Shown here piece after piece: positions 1 to 8,102 of a stretch of 64,000 bases of DNA (the stretch's first letter is position 1; every line of letters starts with the position of its first letter). The notes under the pieces were generated by a model. It did not search any database. It saw nothing but the letters and a program-made list of their open reading frames with translations, and was not told the DNA's origin. A program made the position numbers and the translations under genes. The stretch spans positions 3,477,501 through 3,541,500 of the forward strand of contig NC_009937.1 in assembly GCF_000010525.1 (NCBI RefSeq), given 5' to 3'. This stretch comes from Azorhizobium caulinodans ORS 571 (GTDB taxonomy: Bacteria; Pseudomonadota; Alphaproteobacteria; Rhizobiales; Xanthobacteraceae).

Positions 1-107
1 CCGAAGTGCTCGGCATCGTGCTCGCCATCTCCATCCTGTTCGTGTTCCTGAACCTCGTGGTGGACCTGCTCTACGCCGCCCTCGATCCGCGGGTGCGCCA
101 CGCATGA
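1..107 (+). CDS. ABC transporter permease, C-terminal end (DppB-like), partial
   Basis: Only the last 34 codons are inside the window, in the frame starting at base 3. They encode a hydrophobic helix followed by a short basic tail ending DPRVRHA, which is how DppB/OppB-type inner-membrane permeases of peptide/nickel ABC transporters end. The stop overlaps the next start by ATGA, so it is translationally coupled to the fused permease-ATPase that follows. The partner genes support the assignment; the fragment itself is too short to prove it. Confidence 0.7.
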   Translation, partial: EVLGIVLAISILFVFLNLVVDLLYAALDPRVRHA

Positions 108-1978
108 GCATGCTGTCCTTCTCCCCCCGCTGGAACCGGCTGCTGGTGCCGGGCGCCCTCCTCGCCCTCGTGGTGGCGGTGGTCGCCGCCGCCCCGATCC
201 TTCCGCTGGCCGATCCGGTGAAGCAGGAGGTGGCGCGCCGCCTCACCACCCCCGACGCCGCGCACTGGCTCGGGCAGGACGAATATGGCCGCGACGTGCT
301 CTCGCGCATCATCTGGGGCGGGCGGGTCTCGCTCACCGTCTCCTTTATCGCCGCTGCCTTCGCCGGCATCATCGGCACGCTGCTTGGCCTTGTGGGCGGC
401 TATTTCCGCGGCATCGTCGAACTCATGAGCGTGCGGCTCGCCGAGGTCATCCTCTGCTTCCCGCCCATGCTGCTGGCGCTGCTGGTGGTGACGCTGCTCG
501 GCCCCGGCGCGGTGACGCTGGTGCTGGTGCTCACCATCCTCTTCACCCCCGCTTATGCCCGCGTCGCCTATGCGGAGACGCTCTCCGCCCGCACGCTGGA
601 CTATGTGACGGCGCAGACCGCGCTCGGTGCCACCGCGCCGCGCATCCTCCTGCGTACCGTGCTGCCGAACATCGCGCCGCCGCTGCTGGTGCAGTTCTCG
701 CTCACGGTGGCGGCGGCGATGATGCTGGAGAGCGGGCTCTCCTTCCTCGGCCTCGGCGTGGTGCCGCCCTCCCCCTCCTGGGGCCTGATGATCCGCGCCG
801 CCCGCTCGGTGATGGAACAGGCGCCGCTGCTGCTGCTCTGGCCCTGTCTCGCGCTCGCCGGCACGGTGCTGCTGCTGAACCTGTTCTGCGACCGGCTGCG
901 GGATGTGCTCGATCCGCGCGGCGCGGCGGTGGGCGTCATCCCCGGCTTCCTGCGGCGCGGACGCCTGCCCGCATCCGGAACCGCAACCACCGCCCCCCCG
1001 CTCCTGTCCATCGAAGACCTGACGCTCGACCTCAAGACGCCGACCGGTACGCTCAATGTGGTGCGCGGCGTCACCTTCGCGGTGGCACCCGGCGAGACGG
1101 TGGCGCTTGTCGGCGAGAGCGGCTCGGGCAAGACGCTGACCGCGCTGGCAGTGATGGGCCTGCTGCCGCCCGTGGTCTCCCCGGCCGGTGGGGCCATCCG
1201 CTTCACCGGCCGCGACGGCGCGGCCGTAGACCTGCTGGCGCTCACCGAAGGCGAGATGCGCCGCCTGCGGGGCAATGATCTCGCCATCGTCTTTCAGGAT
1301 CCCTCCTCCAGCCTCAATCCGGTGCACCGCTGCGGCAAGCAGGTGGCCGAGGCCATCCGCGCCCACGGCACGGCCGGCGCCTCAGCTGCGAAGGCCAAGG
1401 TGGTGGACCTGTTCCGGCGGGTCGGCCTGCCCGATCCGGAGCGGCGGGCCAACGCCTTCCCGCACGAACTCTCCGGTGGCCAGAAGCAGCGCGTGATGAT
1501 CGCGGCGGCGGTCGCCAACACGCCGCGCCTGCTCATCGCCGACGAGCCCACCACCGCCCTCGACGTGACCGTGCAAGCGCAGATCCTCGACCTGCTGGCG
1601 GACCTGAAGGGCGCGAGCGGCACGGGCATGGGCCTGCTGTTCGTCACCCATAACCTCGCCGTGGTGCGCCAGATCGCCGACAAGGTGGTAGTGATGTACG
1701 CGGGCGAGGTGGTGGAGGAAGGGCCTGTGGCGGAGGTCTTCGCCCGGCCGCGCCATCCCTATACGGCCGCTTTGCTCGCCTCGGCGCCTGAGAGCGAGGC
1801 GGAGGAACTGGCCGCCATTCCCGGCACCGTGCCTTCCCCCGCCGCTTTGCCGCCCGGCTGCCGCTTCGCGCCGCGCTGCGCCTTCTCGACGCCCGACTGT
1901 GACCGCGCCCCGCCCGAGCGGCGCAATGTCGGCCCCGGCCGCACCGCCCGCTGCATCCGCGACATGGAGGTGGCATGA
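104..1978 (+). CDS. Fused DppC-type permease and DppD-type ATPase of a peptide ABC transporter
   Basis: This 624-residue protein joins two subunits that are normally separate. Residues 1-270 form an inner-membrane permease with about six hydrophobic helices and the family region around SGLSFLGLGV. After a Pro/Ala linker (270-300) comes an ABC ATPase with Walker A GESGSGKT near 337, signature LSGGQ near 455 and Walker B LLIADEPT near 476. A C-terminal Cys-containing tail (GCRFAPRC) is typical of oligopeptide ATPases. It overlaps the upstream permease and the downstream ATPase by 4 bases each. The family imports peptides, opines, nickel or modified amino acids; the substrate here is unknown. 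No frameshift is visible at the junction. Confidence 0.92.
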   Translation: MSMLSFSPRWNRLLVPGALLALVVAVVAAAPILPLADPVKQEVARRLTTPDAAHWLGQDEYGRDVLSRIIWGGRVSLTVSFIAAAFAGIIGTLLGLVGGYFRGIVELMSVRLAEVILCFPPMLLALLVVTLLGPGAVTLVLVLTILFTPAYARVAYAETLSARTLDYVTAQTALGATAPRILLRTVLPNIAPPLLVQFSLTVAAAMMLESGLSFLGLGVVPPSPSWGLMIRAARSVMEQAPLLLLWPCLALAGTVLLLNLFCDRLRDVLDPRGAAVGVIPGFLRRGRLPASGTATTAPPLLSIEDLTLDLKTPTGTLNVVRGVTFAVAPGETVALVGESGSGKTLTALAVMGLLPPVVSPAGGAIRFTGRDGAAVDLLALTEGEMRRLRGNDLAIVFQDPSSSLNPVHRCGKQVAEAIRAHGTAGASAAKAKVVDLFRRVGLPDPERRANAFPHELSGGQKQRVMIAAAVANTPRLLIADEPTTALDVTVQAQILDLLADLKGASGTGMGLLFVTHNLAVVRQIADKVVVMYAGEVVEEGPVAEVFARPRHPYTAALLASAPESEAEELAAIPGTVPSPAALPPGCRFAPRCAFSTPDCDRAPPERRNVGPGRTARCIRDMEVA

Positions 1979-3000
1979 CCATCCACGTCCCCGCTCAGGG
2001 CAATGAGCCCATTCCTTTCCCGCCCCGCGGGCCGCTGCTGCGGGCTGAGCGGCTGGAGCGCGCCTTCAAGGGCCGCGGCCTTTTCGGCGGTGCACCGGTG
2101 CTCGCTCTACGTGGCGTTGATTTCGTGCTTGGCCGTGGCGAAGCCGTAGGCGTGGTGGGGGAGAGCGGCTGCGGCAAGAGCACCCTCGCCCGCGTGCTGC
2201 TGCACCTCACCCCGCCCAGCGCCGGACGCGTGCTGTTCGACGGCAAGGACCTCGCCAAGCTGCCCGCGCGCGAGCTCAGGGCGCTGCGGCGACGGATGCA
2301 ACTGGTCTTCCAGGATCCCTTCGCCAGCCTCGATCCCCGCCGCACCATTGGTGACCAGATCGCCGACGGCATCCTGATTCATGGCCTCGCCTCGGCCGAA
2401 GAAGCGCGCGAGAAGGTGGCCGCGCTGCTGGCACAGGTGGGGCTTGACCCCGCCCATGGGGGCCGCCTGCCGCACGAATTCTCCGGCGGTCAGCGCCAGC
2501 GCATCGCCATCGCCCGCGCGCTCTCCACCTCCCCCGATGTGCTGGTGGCGGACGAGCCGGTTTCGGCGCTCGACGTCTCCGTGCAGGCGCAGGTGGTAAA
2601 CCTGTTGAAGGATCTGCGCAGCCGGCTGGGGCTCGGCCTCATCTTCATCAGCCACGATCTGCACGTGGTGCGCCACCTCTGCGACCGGGTGGTGGTGATG
2701 TATCTGGGCCGCGTGGTGGAGGAGGCCTCCGCCGCCGACCTGTTCGCCAATCCCAAGCACCCTTATACGCAGGCGCTGCTGGCGGCGACGCCCTCCATGC
2801 ACGCTCCGGCTGGCCGGCGACCGACGCTCGCCGGCGAGATGCCGAGCCCGGCCAATCCGCCCTCGGGCTGCGCCTTCCGCACGCGGTGCCCCCGCGCGCT
2901 GCCGAGCTGCGCGGAAGAGGTGCCGCCGCTCGTGAGCGTCGGCGGCGGACGCGCCGTCGCCTGCCCGCCCGCCCTGTCCGAGGGGACGAGCCATGCTTGA
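1975..3000 (+). CDS. Oligopeptide/dipeptide ABC transporter ATP-binding protein (DppF-like)
   Basis: This 341-residue cytoplasmic ATPase would pair with the ATPase half of the preceding fusion to power uptake. Visible motifs are Walker A GESGCGKS near residue 62, signature FSGGQRQR near 168, Walker B VLVADEP near 190 and a switch histidine in FISHDLHV. The C-terminal oligo_HPY-type tail with Cys residues (FRTRCPRALPSC) is present. The start overlaps the stop of the upstream gene, and its own stop lies 8 bases past the next start, so the operon continues into the SDR gene. No substrate-binding protein is inside the window; it presumably lies upstream. Confidence 0.92.
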   Translation: MTIHVPAQGNEPIPFPPRGPLLRAERLERAFKGRGLFGGAPVLALRGVDFVLGRGEAVGVVGESGCGKSTLARVLLHLTPPSAGRVLFDGKDLAKLPARELRALRRRMQLVFQDPFASLDPRRTIGDQIADGILIHGLASAEEAREKVAALLAQVGLDPAHGGRLPHEFSGGQRQRIAIARALSTSPDVLVADEPVSALDVSVQAQVVNLLKDLRSRLGLGLIFISHDLHVVRHLCDRVVVMYLGRVVEEASAADLFANPKHPYTQALLAATPSMHAPAGRRPTLAGEMPSPANPPSGCAFRTRCPRALPSCAEEVPPLVSVGGGRAVACPPALSEGTSHA

Positions 3001-3688
3001 CCCGAACGGCCGCGTCGCCCTCGTTTCCGGTGCCTCGCGCGGCATCGGCCGGGCCATCGCGGAGCGCCTTGCCGCCAGCGGCTATGCGGTCTCCGCCGGT
3101 GTGCGCGATATCGCGCGGGCGAAGCTGCCGGGAGGCTTCCATGCCAGCCGCTATGACGCCGGAGATGCCGCGAGCGCGACGCGCTGGGTGGAGGAGGCGG
3201 TGACAGCCCTCGGGCGCATCGACGTTCTGGTGAATGCCGCCGGCATCAATGCGCGCGGCCTGTTGCTCGACGCCGACGAAAGTGCCTTTTCCGCGCTCTG
3301 GGACATCAACACCTTAGGCCCGCTGCGGATGATCCGCGCGGCCTGGCCGCATCTCGTGGCTTCCGGCAACGGCCGGGTGATCAATGTCTCGTCGCTCTCG
3401 GGCAAGAGGGTGCGCAATGAGAATGTGGGCTATGCCATGAGCAAGCACGCCCTCATCGCCCTCACCCATGGGGTGCGCCAGCAAGGATGGGAGCACGGCA
3501 TCCGCGCCACCGCGCTCTGCCCTGGCTTCGTGGACACGGACATGACCGCCGCCGTCACCAAGGTGCCGCGCGAGGCCATGAGCCGGCCGGAGGACATCGC
3601 GGTACTGGTGGAGGCGCTGGTGCGCCTGCCCAATACGGCGAGCGTCGCCGAGCTTCTGGTGAACTGCCAGAAGGAGGACATGCTGTGA
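2993..3688 (+). CDS. SDR-family NAD(P)-dependent oxidoreductase
   Basis: This is a 231-residue classical short-chain dehydrogenase. The cofactor motif SGASRGIG is near residue 11, NAAG near 80, the catalytic Ser in VSSLSGK and the catalytic YAMSK near 146. It would oxidise or reduce an alcohol/keto group in the cytoplasm. Its overlaps with the transporter gene and with the following 2Fe-2S gene place it inside the transport/oxidation operon, so it probably acts on the imported compound or a breakdown product. The exact substrate cannot be read from sequence. Confidence 0.88.
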   Translation: MLDPNGRVALVSGASRGIGRAIAERLAASGYAVSAGVRDIARAKLPGGFHASRYDAGDAASATRWVEEAVTALGRIDVLVNAAGINARGLLLDADESAFSALWDINTLGPLRMIRAAWPHLVASGNGRVINVSSLSGKRVRNENVGYAMSKHALIALTHGVRQQGWEHGIRATALCPGFVDTDMTAAVTKVPREAMSRPEDIAVLVEALVRLPNTASVAELLVNCQKEDML

Positions 3689-3960
3689 GGCTGAAGCGCC
3701 TGCGCGATCTCGACCGCGCGCCCCTCGCCCTCACGCTGGATGGCCTCGCCGTCTCCGCCCTCGCGGGCGACACGTTGCTCACCGCGCTTCTGGCCGGCGG
3801 CGCCGGCTCGCTGAGCCCGAACATCTTCACGCAGGAACCGCGCGCCGGCTTCTGCCACATGGGCGCCTGCCAGGATTGCTGGGTGTTTGTGGAAGGGCTC
3901 GGCCGCGTGCGCGCCTGCGCCACGATGGCGGCGGATGGCATGGTGGTGAGGCGCCTATGA
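3685..3960 (+). CDS. Small (2Fe-2S)-binding subunit, HcnA / amine-oxidase gamma-like
   Basis: This is a 91-residue protein starting at GTG 3685, which overlaps the stop of the SDR gene. It carries a plant-type ferredoxin cluster motif, C-x4-C-x2-C in CHMGACQDC, with a fourth Cys in VRACATM. Small subunits of this kind form part of the HcnABC hydrogen cyanide synthase, of heterotrimeric D-hydroxyproline dehydrogenase and of octopine/nopaline oxidases, where they pass electrons between FAD subunits and the respiratory chain. The ATGA overlap with the next FAD subunit supports a complex. A longer reading frame upstream of this start overlaps the SDR gene and is not needed. Confidence 0.85.
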   Translation: MRLKRLRDLDRAPLALTLDGLAVSALAGDTLLTALLAGGAGSLSPNIFTQEPRAGFCHMGACQDCWVFVEGLGRVRACATMAADGMVVRRL

Positions 3961-5330
3961 AGGTGGTCGTCGTCGGGGCCGGCCCGGCCGGCGTGCGGGC
4001 GGTGGAGCAACTCGTTGCGGCCGGGCTGCGTCCCGTCTGGATCGACGAGGCACCTGATGGCGGTGGCCGCATCTACCAGCGCCCGCCGCAGGCCCTCACC
4101 CGCGATGCCGTGAAACTCTATGGCTTCGAGGCCAAACGCGCCCGCGCCGTCCATGGCACGCTGGACGGCCTGAAGACGCAGACGGACTGGCGCCCCGACA
4201 CTCTGGTCTGGCACATCGACACACGGTCGCGGCGTCTGGAAACGCTCTCCGCCGGCCAGCACGCGAGCCTTGAGTTCGATGGCGCGATCCTGTGCACCGG
4301 CGCCATGGACCGGGTGGTGCCCGTGCCCGGCTGGACCCGGCCCGGCGTCACGACGCTCGGCGCCGCACAGATCGCGCTCAAGACGCAAGGCTGCGCTATC
4401 GGCGACCGGGTCGCGCTGATGGGCACGGGGCCGCTGCTCTGGCTGCTCGCCTATCAGTATCTGAAGGCGGGTGCCCGCCCCGCCGCCGTGCTGGATACGA
4501 CGCCCTTCGCCCACAAGGCGCGCCATGCGGCCGGCCTTCTCGCCGGCGGCGCCGTCTTCTGGAAGGGCCTTTATTATGTGGCCGCCGTGCGTGCGGCGGG
4601 GGTGCCGGTATTCGAAGGCATCACGCCCCGCGCCATCGAGGGCCGGGACGATGAGGTGACGGGCATCGCCTTCACCACCGCCTCCGGCCGGGAGCGCCGC
4701 ATCGCCTGCGATGCCCTCGCCATGGGCTGGGGCCTGAAGCCGGAGGCGCAGCTGGCGGACCTTGCGGGCGTAACCTTCCGCTTTGATGAGCTTCAGCACA
4801 ATTGGGTACCGGAGCGTGATATGGCCGGCCGCACCAAGGTGCCCGGCATCTATCTGGCGGGCGACGGCGCGGGCATCGGCGGGGCGGATGCGGCGGAACT
4901 CGCCGGCGCGCGCGCCGCGCTGGCGCTGCTGGAGGATACGGGACAGGCGGTGGACGCCGCCCGCGTCCATGCGCTTCAGGAGAGGATCGCCCGGATGCTG
5001 CCCTTCCGGGCCGCCCTGGAGCGGGCCTTCCCCTTTCCCGCCGATCTCGCCCGCGCGCTGCCGGACAAGACGCTTGTCTGCCGCTGCGAGGCCATCACGG
5101 CCGGCGACCTGCGCGCCGCCGCCGGCGCACCACCCACCGGCCCCGCGCCGGAGCTGAACCGGGCGAAGGCCTTCACCCGCCTCGGCATGGGCCGCTGCCA
5201 GGGCCGCGTCTGCGGCCCGGCTGGCGCCGAAATCCTCGCCGCCGCGCGCGGCACGCCGGTGGCCTCCATCGGCCGCCTGCGCGGCCAGCCGCCGGTCAAG
5301 CCCGTGCCTCTGGCGGAGGCCGCGGAATGA
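3957..5330 (+). CDS. FAD/NAD-binding oxidoreductase subunit with C-terminal Fe-S motif, HcnB-like
   Basis: This is a 457-residue flavoprotein. Residues 1-35 hold the FAD dinucleotide fold (VVVVGAGPAGVRA), a second dinucleotide site GTGP is near 155, and a GDGAGIGG segment near 302 closes the FAD domain. The C-terminal part has a BFD-like Cys set, CRC near 374 and CQGRVC near 413-418. This matches the alpha subunit of HcnABC, D-hydroxyproline dehydrogenase and opine oxidase complexes. It is translationally coupled to the 2Fe-2S subunit upstream. The beta (substrate-oxidising) subunit is most likely the FAD protein at 5902. HCN production is one possible role but is not favoured, because the neighbours are catabolic. 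Confidence 0.87.
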   Translation: MKVVVVGAGPAGVRAVEQLVAAGLRPVWIDEAPDGGGRIYQRPPQALTRDAVKLYGFEAKRARAVHGTLDGLKTQTDWRPDTLVWHIDTRSRRLETLSAGQHASLEFDGAILCTGAMDRVVPVPGWTRPGVTTLGAAQIALKTQGCAIGDRVALMGTGPLLWLLAYQYLKAGARPAAVLDTTPFAHKARHAAGLLAGGAVFWKGLYYVAAVRAAGVPVFEGITPRAIEGRDDEVTGIAFTTASGRERRIACDALAMGWGLKPEAQLADLAGVTFRFDELQHNWVPERDMAGRTKVPGIYLAGDGAGIGGADAAELAGARAALALLEDTGQAVDAARVHALQERIARMLPFRAALERAFPFPADLARALPDKTLVCRCEAITAGDLRAAAGAPPTGPAPELNRAKAFTRLGMGRCQGRVCGPAGAEILAAARGTPVASIGRLRGQPPVKPVPLAEAAE

Positions 5331-5395
5331 GGGAAGACATACGCCGCTGCGCCCCCCATCCTGCGCGTCGTCCTCCCCCACACGGAACAGTCCCA

Positions 5396-5550
5396 CTCCC
5401 CCCTTGTGGGGGAGGGTTGGGGAGGGGGGTAAGGCCCTCTCCGCTTGCCCGACGCCCGGCGCACCCGAGCCGCTCCGCGATCCGCCCTGACGCGCACCGG
5501 GAAGAGGCCGTTTTACCCCCCTCCCTGCCCTCCCCCTCAAGGGGGGAGGG
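5396..5550 (+). repeat. REPIN-like inverted repeat pair, copy 1
   Basis: The left arm (5396-5437) reads as a C-tract, TTG, then G-tracts ending GGGGGGTAAGG. The right arm (5511-5550) starts TTTTACCCCCCTCCC and is the reverse complement of the same core. Each arm is itself palindromic (CCCCCCTTG against GGGGGAGGG). A spacer of about 73 bases separates them. Two further copies with the same arrangement and orientation lie at 5681-5826 and 25251-25390. Paired short palindromes of this kind are known as REP doublets or REPINs. Confidence 0.8.
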
Positions 5551-5680
5551 TTCGGCCGGTCGCCCGGCCAGAACCGATCGACGGAATGCGAGGCCGGACC
5601 GTAAGACTGCGAAGGTGGACCTGAAGGCTGCTAGGCTGTCGCGCACATTCGCGCCCTACGCCTCATCCCGCGCGACAAGC

Positions 5681-5826
5681 TCCCTCCCCCCTTGCGGGGG
5701 AGGGTTGGGGAGGGGGGTAAGGCCCTATCCGCTTGCTGGTCGCGCCAGGCACCAGAGCCACCGCGCCGCGCACCCTGCCCCCGCCGTTTTACTCCCTTCC
5801 CTGCCCTCCCGCGCAAGGGGGGAGGG
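5681..5826 (+). repeat. REPIN-like inverted repeat pair, copy 2
   Basis: The left arm is 5681-5726 and the right arm 5787-5826, with the same inverted layout as copy 1. The spacer begins GGCCCTATCCGCTTGC, close to GGCCCTCTCCGCTTGC in copy 1, and ends CCGCCGTTTTAC, so homology extends beyond the G/C tracts. This argues for a dispersed element rather than chance composition. Confidence 0.8.
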
Positions 5827-5901
5827 TTCGGCCGGGCAACCGCCAGGGGCGGCCAGCAGGCGCGCGAGGTTGTTGCGCCATGATCCGTCCGGGAGCCTGC
5901 C

Positions 5902-7020
5902 ATGAGCACCCAAGAGACCGAGGTTCTCATCATCGGCGCGGGCGGGGCGGGAACGTCGGCGGCATTGCATCTGGCGCAGCGGGGCGTGGCCTGCGTGCTG
6001 CTGGAGCGGGGACTGGTGGGCGGGCAGGCCTCGGGTGTCAATTATGGCGGGGTGCGCCAGCAGGGGCGGCATCCCGCGGAACTGCCCATCGCCCGGCGCT
6101 CCATGGCGCTCTGGCACAAGCTCAAGGACATCACCGGAACCGACGCCGAATTCACCGTCAGCGGCCATCTGAAGCTCGCCCGGACGCCGGAAGAAGAAGC
6201 CGACCTCGTCGCCTATCTGGAGGTCGCCCGCGACAACGACCTGCCGCTGCGCTTCGTCGGCCGCAACGCCCTGCATGAGGATTATCCCTGGCTGGGTCCG
6301 AAGGTGATCGCCGGTTCACTGGCGCCCGAGGACGGCGCCGCCAACCCCCGCCTCATGGTCCCCGCCCTCGCCCATGCGGCACGGGCGGCGGGCGCCGTCA
6401 TCCACGAGAACACCAAGGCCACGCGCTATGCCTTGGACGGCGAGTGTTTCGAGGTCACGACCGGCACGCACACCTTCCGCGCCCGCTGGCTGCTGAACAC
6501 CGCCGGATTCTGGGGCGGCGCGGTGGCCGAAGCGTTCGGGGAGAAGACGCCGGTCTCCGCCCTCAATCCCAACATGATGGTGACGGAGCCCATCCGCCAT
6601 TTCATCGAACCGAACCTCGGCGTGGTGGGCGGCAATGTCTATCTGCGGCAGATCCCGCGCGGCAATGTCATCATCGGCGGCGGCTATGGGGTGAGCGACC
6701 CCGCCGTGCCATGGTCGCGCCCGAAGGCCGAGGAGACGCGCGCGGCCATGGCGCTGGCGGTGGACCTGGTGCCGGAACTGAAGGGCATCTCGATCATCCG
6801 CTCCTGGACCGGCATCGATGGCGAGATGCCCGACCATATTCCGGTGATCGGCCCGAGCCGCACCACGCCCCGCCTCCTCCATGCCTTCGGCTTTTCCGGG
6901 CACGGCTTTCAGCTCGGTCCTGCGGTGGGCGCGATCCTCAGCGAACTGGTGCTCGACGGGCGCACCGACGTGCCGCTTGAGCCCTTCGACATCGGCCGCT
7001 GGACGGCGCGGGCCGCCTGA
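5902..7020 (+). CDS. FAD-dependent amino acid/amine oxidoreductase (DadA/HcnC-like)
   Basis: This 372-residue protein of the DAO/DadA fold has the FAD-binding motif LIIGAGGAGTSAA at residues 8-20 and the C-terminal FAD segment around GFSGHGFQLGPAVG. The family oxidises the C-N bond of sarcosine, glycine betaine derivatives, D-amino acids or imino acids. Its position after the 2Fe-2S and HcnB-like subunits suggests it is the catalytic beta subunit of a three-part dehydrogenase, although 571 bases of repeats intervene. The start ATG at 5902 directly precedes the conserved N-terminus. Substrate is inferred only; sarcosine, N-methyl amino acids or hydroxyproline are candidates. Confidence 0.88.
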   Translation: MSTQETEVLIIGAGGAGTSAALHLAQRGVACVLLERGLVGGQASGVNYGGVRQQGRHPAELPIARRSMALWHKLKDITGTDAEFTVSGHLKLARTPEEEADLVAYLEVARDNDLPLRFVGRNALHEDYPWLGPKVIAGSLAPEDGAANPRLMVPALAHAARAAGAVIHENTKATRYALDGECFEVTTGTHTFRARWLLNTAGFWGGAVAEAFGEKTPVSALNPNMMVTEPIRHFIEPNLGVVGGNVYLRQIPRGNVIIGGGYGVSDPAVPWSRPKAEETRAAMALAVDLVPELKGISIIRSWTGIDGEMPDHIPVIGPSRTTPRLLHAFGFSGHGFQLGPAVGAILSELVLDGRTDVPLEPFDIGRWTARAA

Positions 7021-7049
7021 CGCGAGGTCGGAAACAGGCCCGGCGCGGC

Positions 7050-8102
7050 TCAGTCGTAGATGCGTGGCAGCGGCTCGCGCGCGCCCTTGCGGCCCGCCGG
7101 CACGGCGGCCTTGCGGAAGGCGGCGGGCGTCTCCCCGAACCGCCCCTTGAAGGCGCGGCCAAAGTGCGAGCCGTCCGCAAAGCCCAGCTCCGCCGCGATC
7201 TGCGCCGCCGAAAAGACGGTGTTGGCGAGCATCCAGCGGCCGTGACGCAAGCGCAGGGCCAGATAGCTCTCCTGCGGCGTTTCCGCGAGGCGCTCGGCGA
7301 ACAGCCGCTCGAGCTGGCGCGGGCTCACCGCCAGCCGGCGGGCGATTTCCGCGACACTCAAGGGCTCGGCGAGATTCTGCTCCATCAGCAGTAGGGCGCG
7401 GGATACGCGATCGTCGGCACCCGAGCCTTCGCCCACGGGCGGGGCGGGCTGGGCACTCTCCGGCGTGCGCGGCCTGTCGATGAGCAGGATATTGAGCGCC
7501 TTCTGGGCCGTTGCCGCGCCGAGATGGGCGGCAACCAGATGGGCGGCAAGGTCCGCCACCCCCGCCCCGCCCGAGCATGTGATGCGGTCGCGGTCGATGA
7601 CGAACAGGCGGTCGGCCACCGGCACGAGGGCAGGAAATTCCTCCAGGAAGTCGCGGTAGTGGTACCAGCTCACGCAGCATTTGCGCTGGGCCATGAGGCC
7701 GAGGCGGCAGAGCACGAAGGAGCCGGTGCATACGCCGATGAGCGGCACGCCCGCCTGCGCCGCCTGCTGGAGATAGGTGGCGAGCGCAGGTGCAAGCGGC
7801 GGCATGCCGTGGAGAAGTCCGCCGACCACCACCATATAATCGAAGCCCTTGGGATCGGAGAGATCCGCGCTCGGCTGGATTTCGATGCCGCAGGAGGCCC
7901 GCACCGGGCGGCGTCCGGGCGCCATCACCGCCCAGGAACAAGCGATGGGCCGGGAGCGGTCGCCCTCGTCGCCGGCGAGACGCAGCACGTCGAGGAAGCT
8001 CGAAAAGGCGGTCAAGGTGAAGTTGTGCAGCGGCAGGAAGCCGACGCGAAGCTTGGCGCCGGAGGCGGTACGGGACGGGACGGAATGCGGTGCGAGGCTC
8101 AT
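7050..8102 (-). CDS. GlxA-family transcriptional regulator (DJ-1/PfpI plus AraC HTH)
   Basis: This 350-residue regulator has two domains. Residues 15-190 form a DJ-1/PfpI-like amidotransferase fold with the conserved GVCTGSF turn, used as ligand sensor. Residues 240-335 form an AraC-type double helix-turn-helix (VAEIARRLAVSPRQLERLF, then IAAELGFADGSHFGRAFKGRFGETP). This is the architecture of GbdR, SouR and CdhR, which activate glycine betaine, sarcosine and carnitine catabolism. It is transcribed away from sdaA and towards the flavoprotein gene. The ATG at 8102 gives the usual family length; the longer frame upstream runs through intergenic DNA. Confidence 0.9.
   Translation of the reverse strand: MSLAPHSVPSRTASGAKLRVGFLPLHNFTLTAFSSFLDVLRLAGDEGDRSRPIACSWAVMAPGRRPVRASCGIEIQPSADLSDPKGFDYMVVVGGLLHGMPPLAPALATYLQQAAQAGVPLIGVCTGSFVLCRLGLMAQRKCCVSWYHYRDFLEEFPALVPVADRLFVIDRDRITCSGGAGVADLAAHLVAAHLGAATAQKALNILLIDRPRTPESAQPAPPVGEGSGADDRVSRALLLMEQNLAEPLSVAEIARRLAVSPRQLERLFAERLAETPQESYLALRLRHGRWMLANTVFSAAQIAAELGFADGSHFGRAFKGRFGETPAAFRKAAVPAGRKGAREPLPRIYD

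Larger units (their letters stand above)
5331..5901. other. Intergenic region carrying two REPIN-like inverted repeat pairs
   Basis: This 571-base stretch separates the two flavoprotein genes. An open frame runs through it (5327-5905), but its translation is low-complexity Arg/Pro/Ala driven by C and G tracts, so I do not call it a gene. It contains two inverted-pair repeats (5396-5550 and 5681-5826) joined by about 130 bases of non-repeated sequence. The last 75 bases lead into the next gene. The repeats could form strong RNA hairpins and weaken readthrough between the two parts of the putative operon. Confidence 0.75.

Noticed and set aside
5327-5905. Open frame of 192 codons through the intergenic repeats
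   Set aside because: The translation is Arg/Pro/Ala-rich low complexity created by C and G tracts, and it overlaps two repeat elements.
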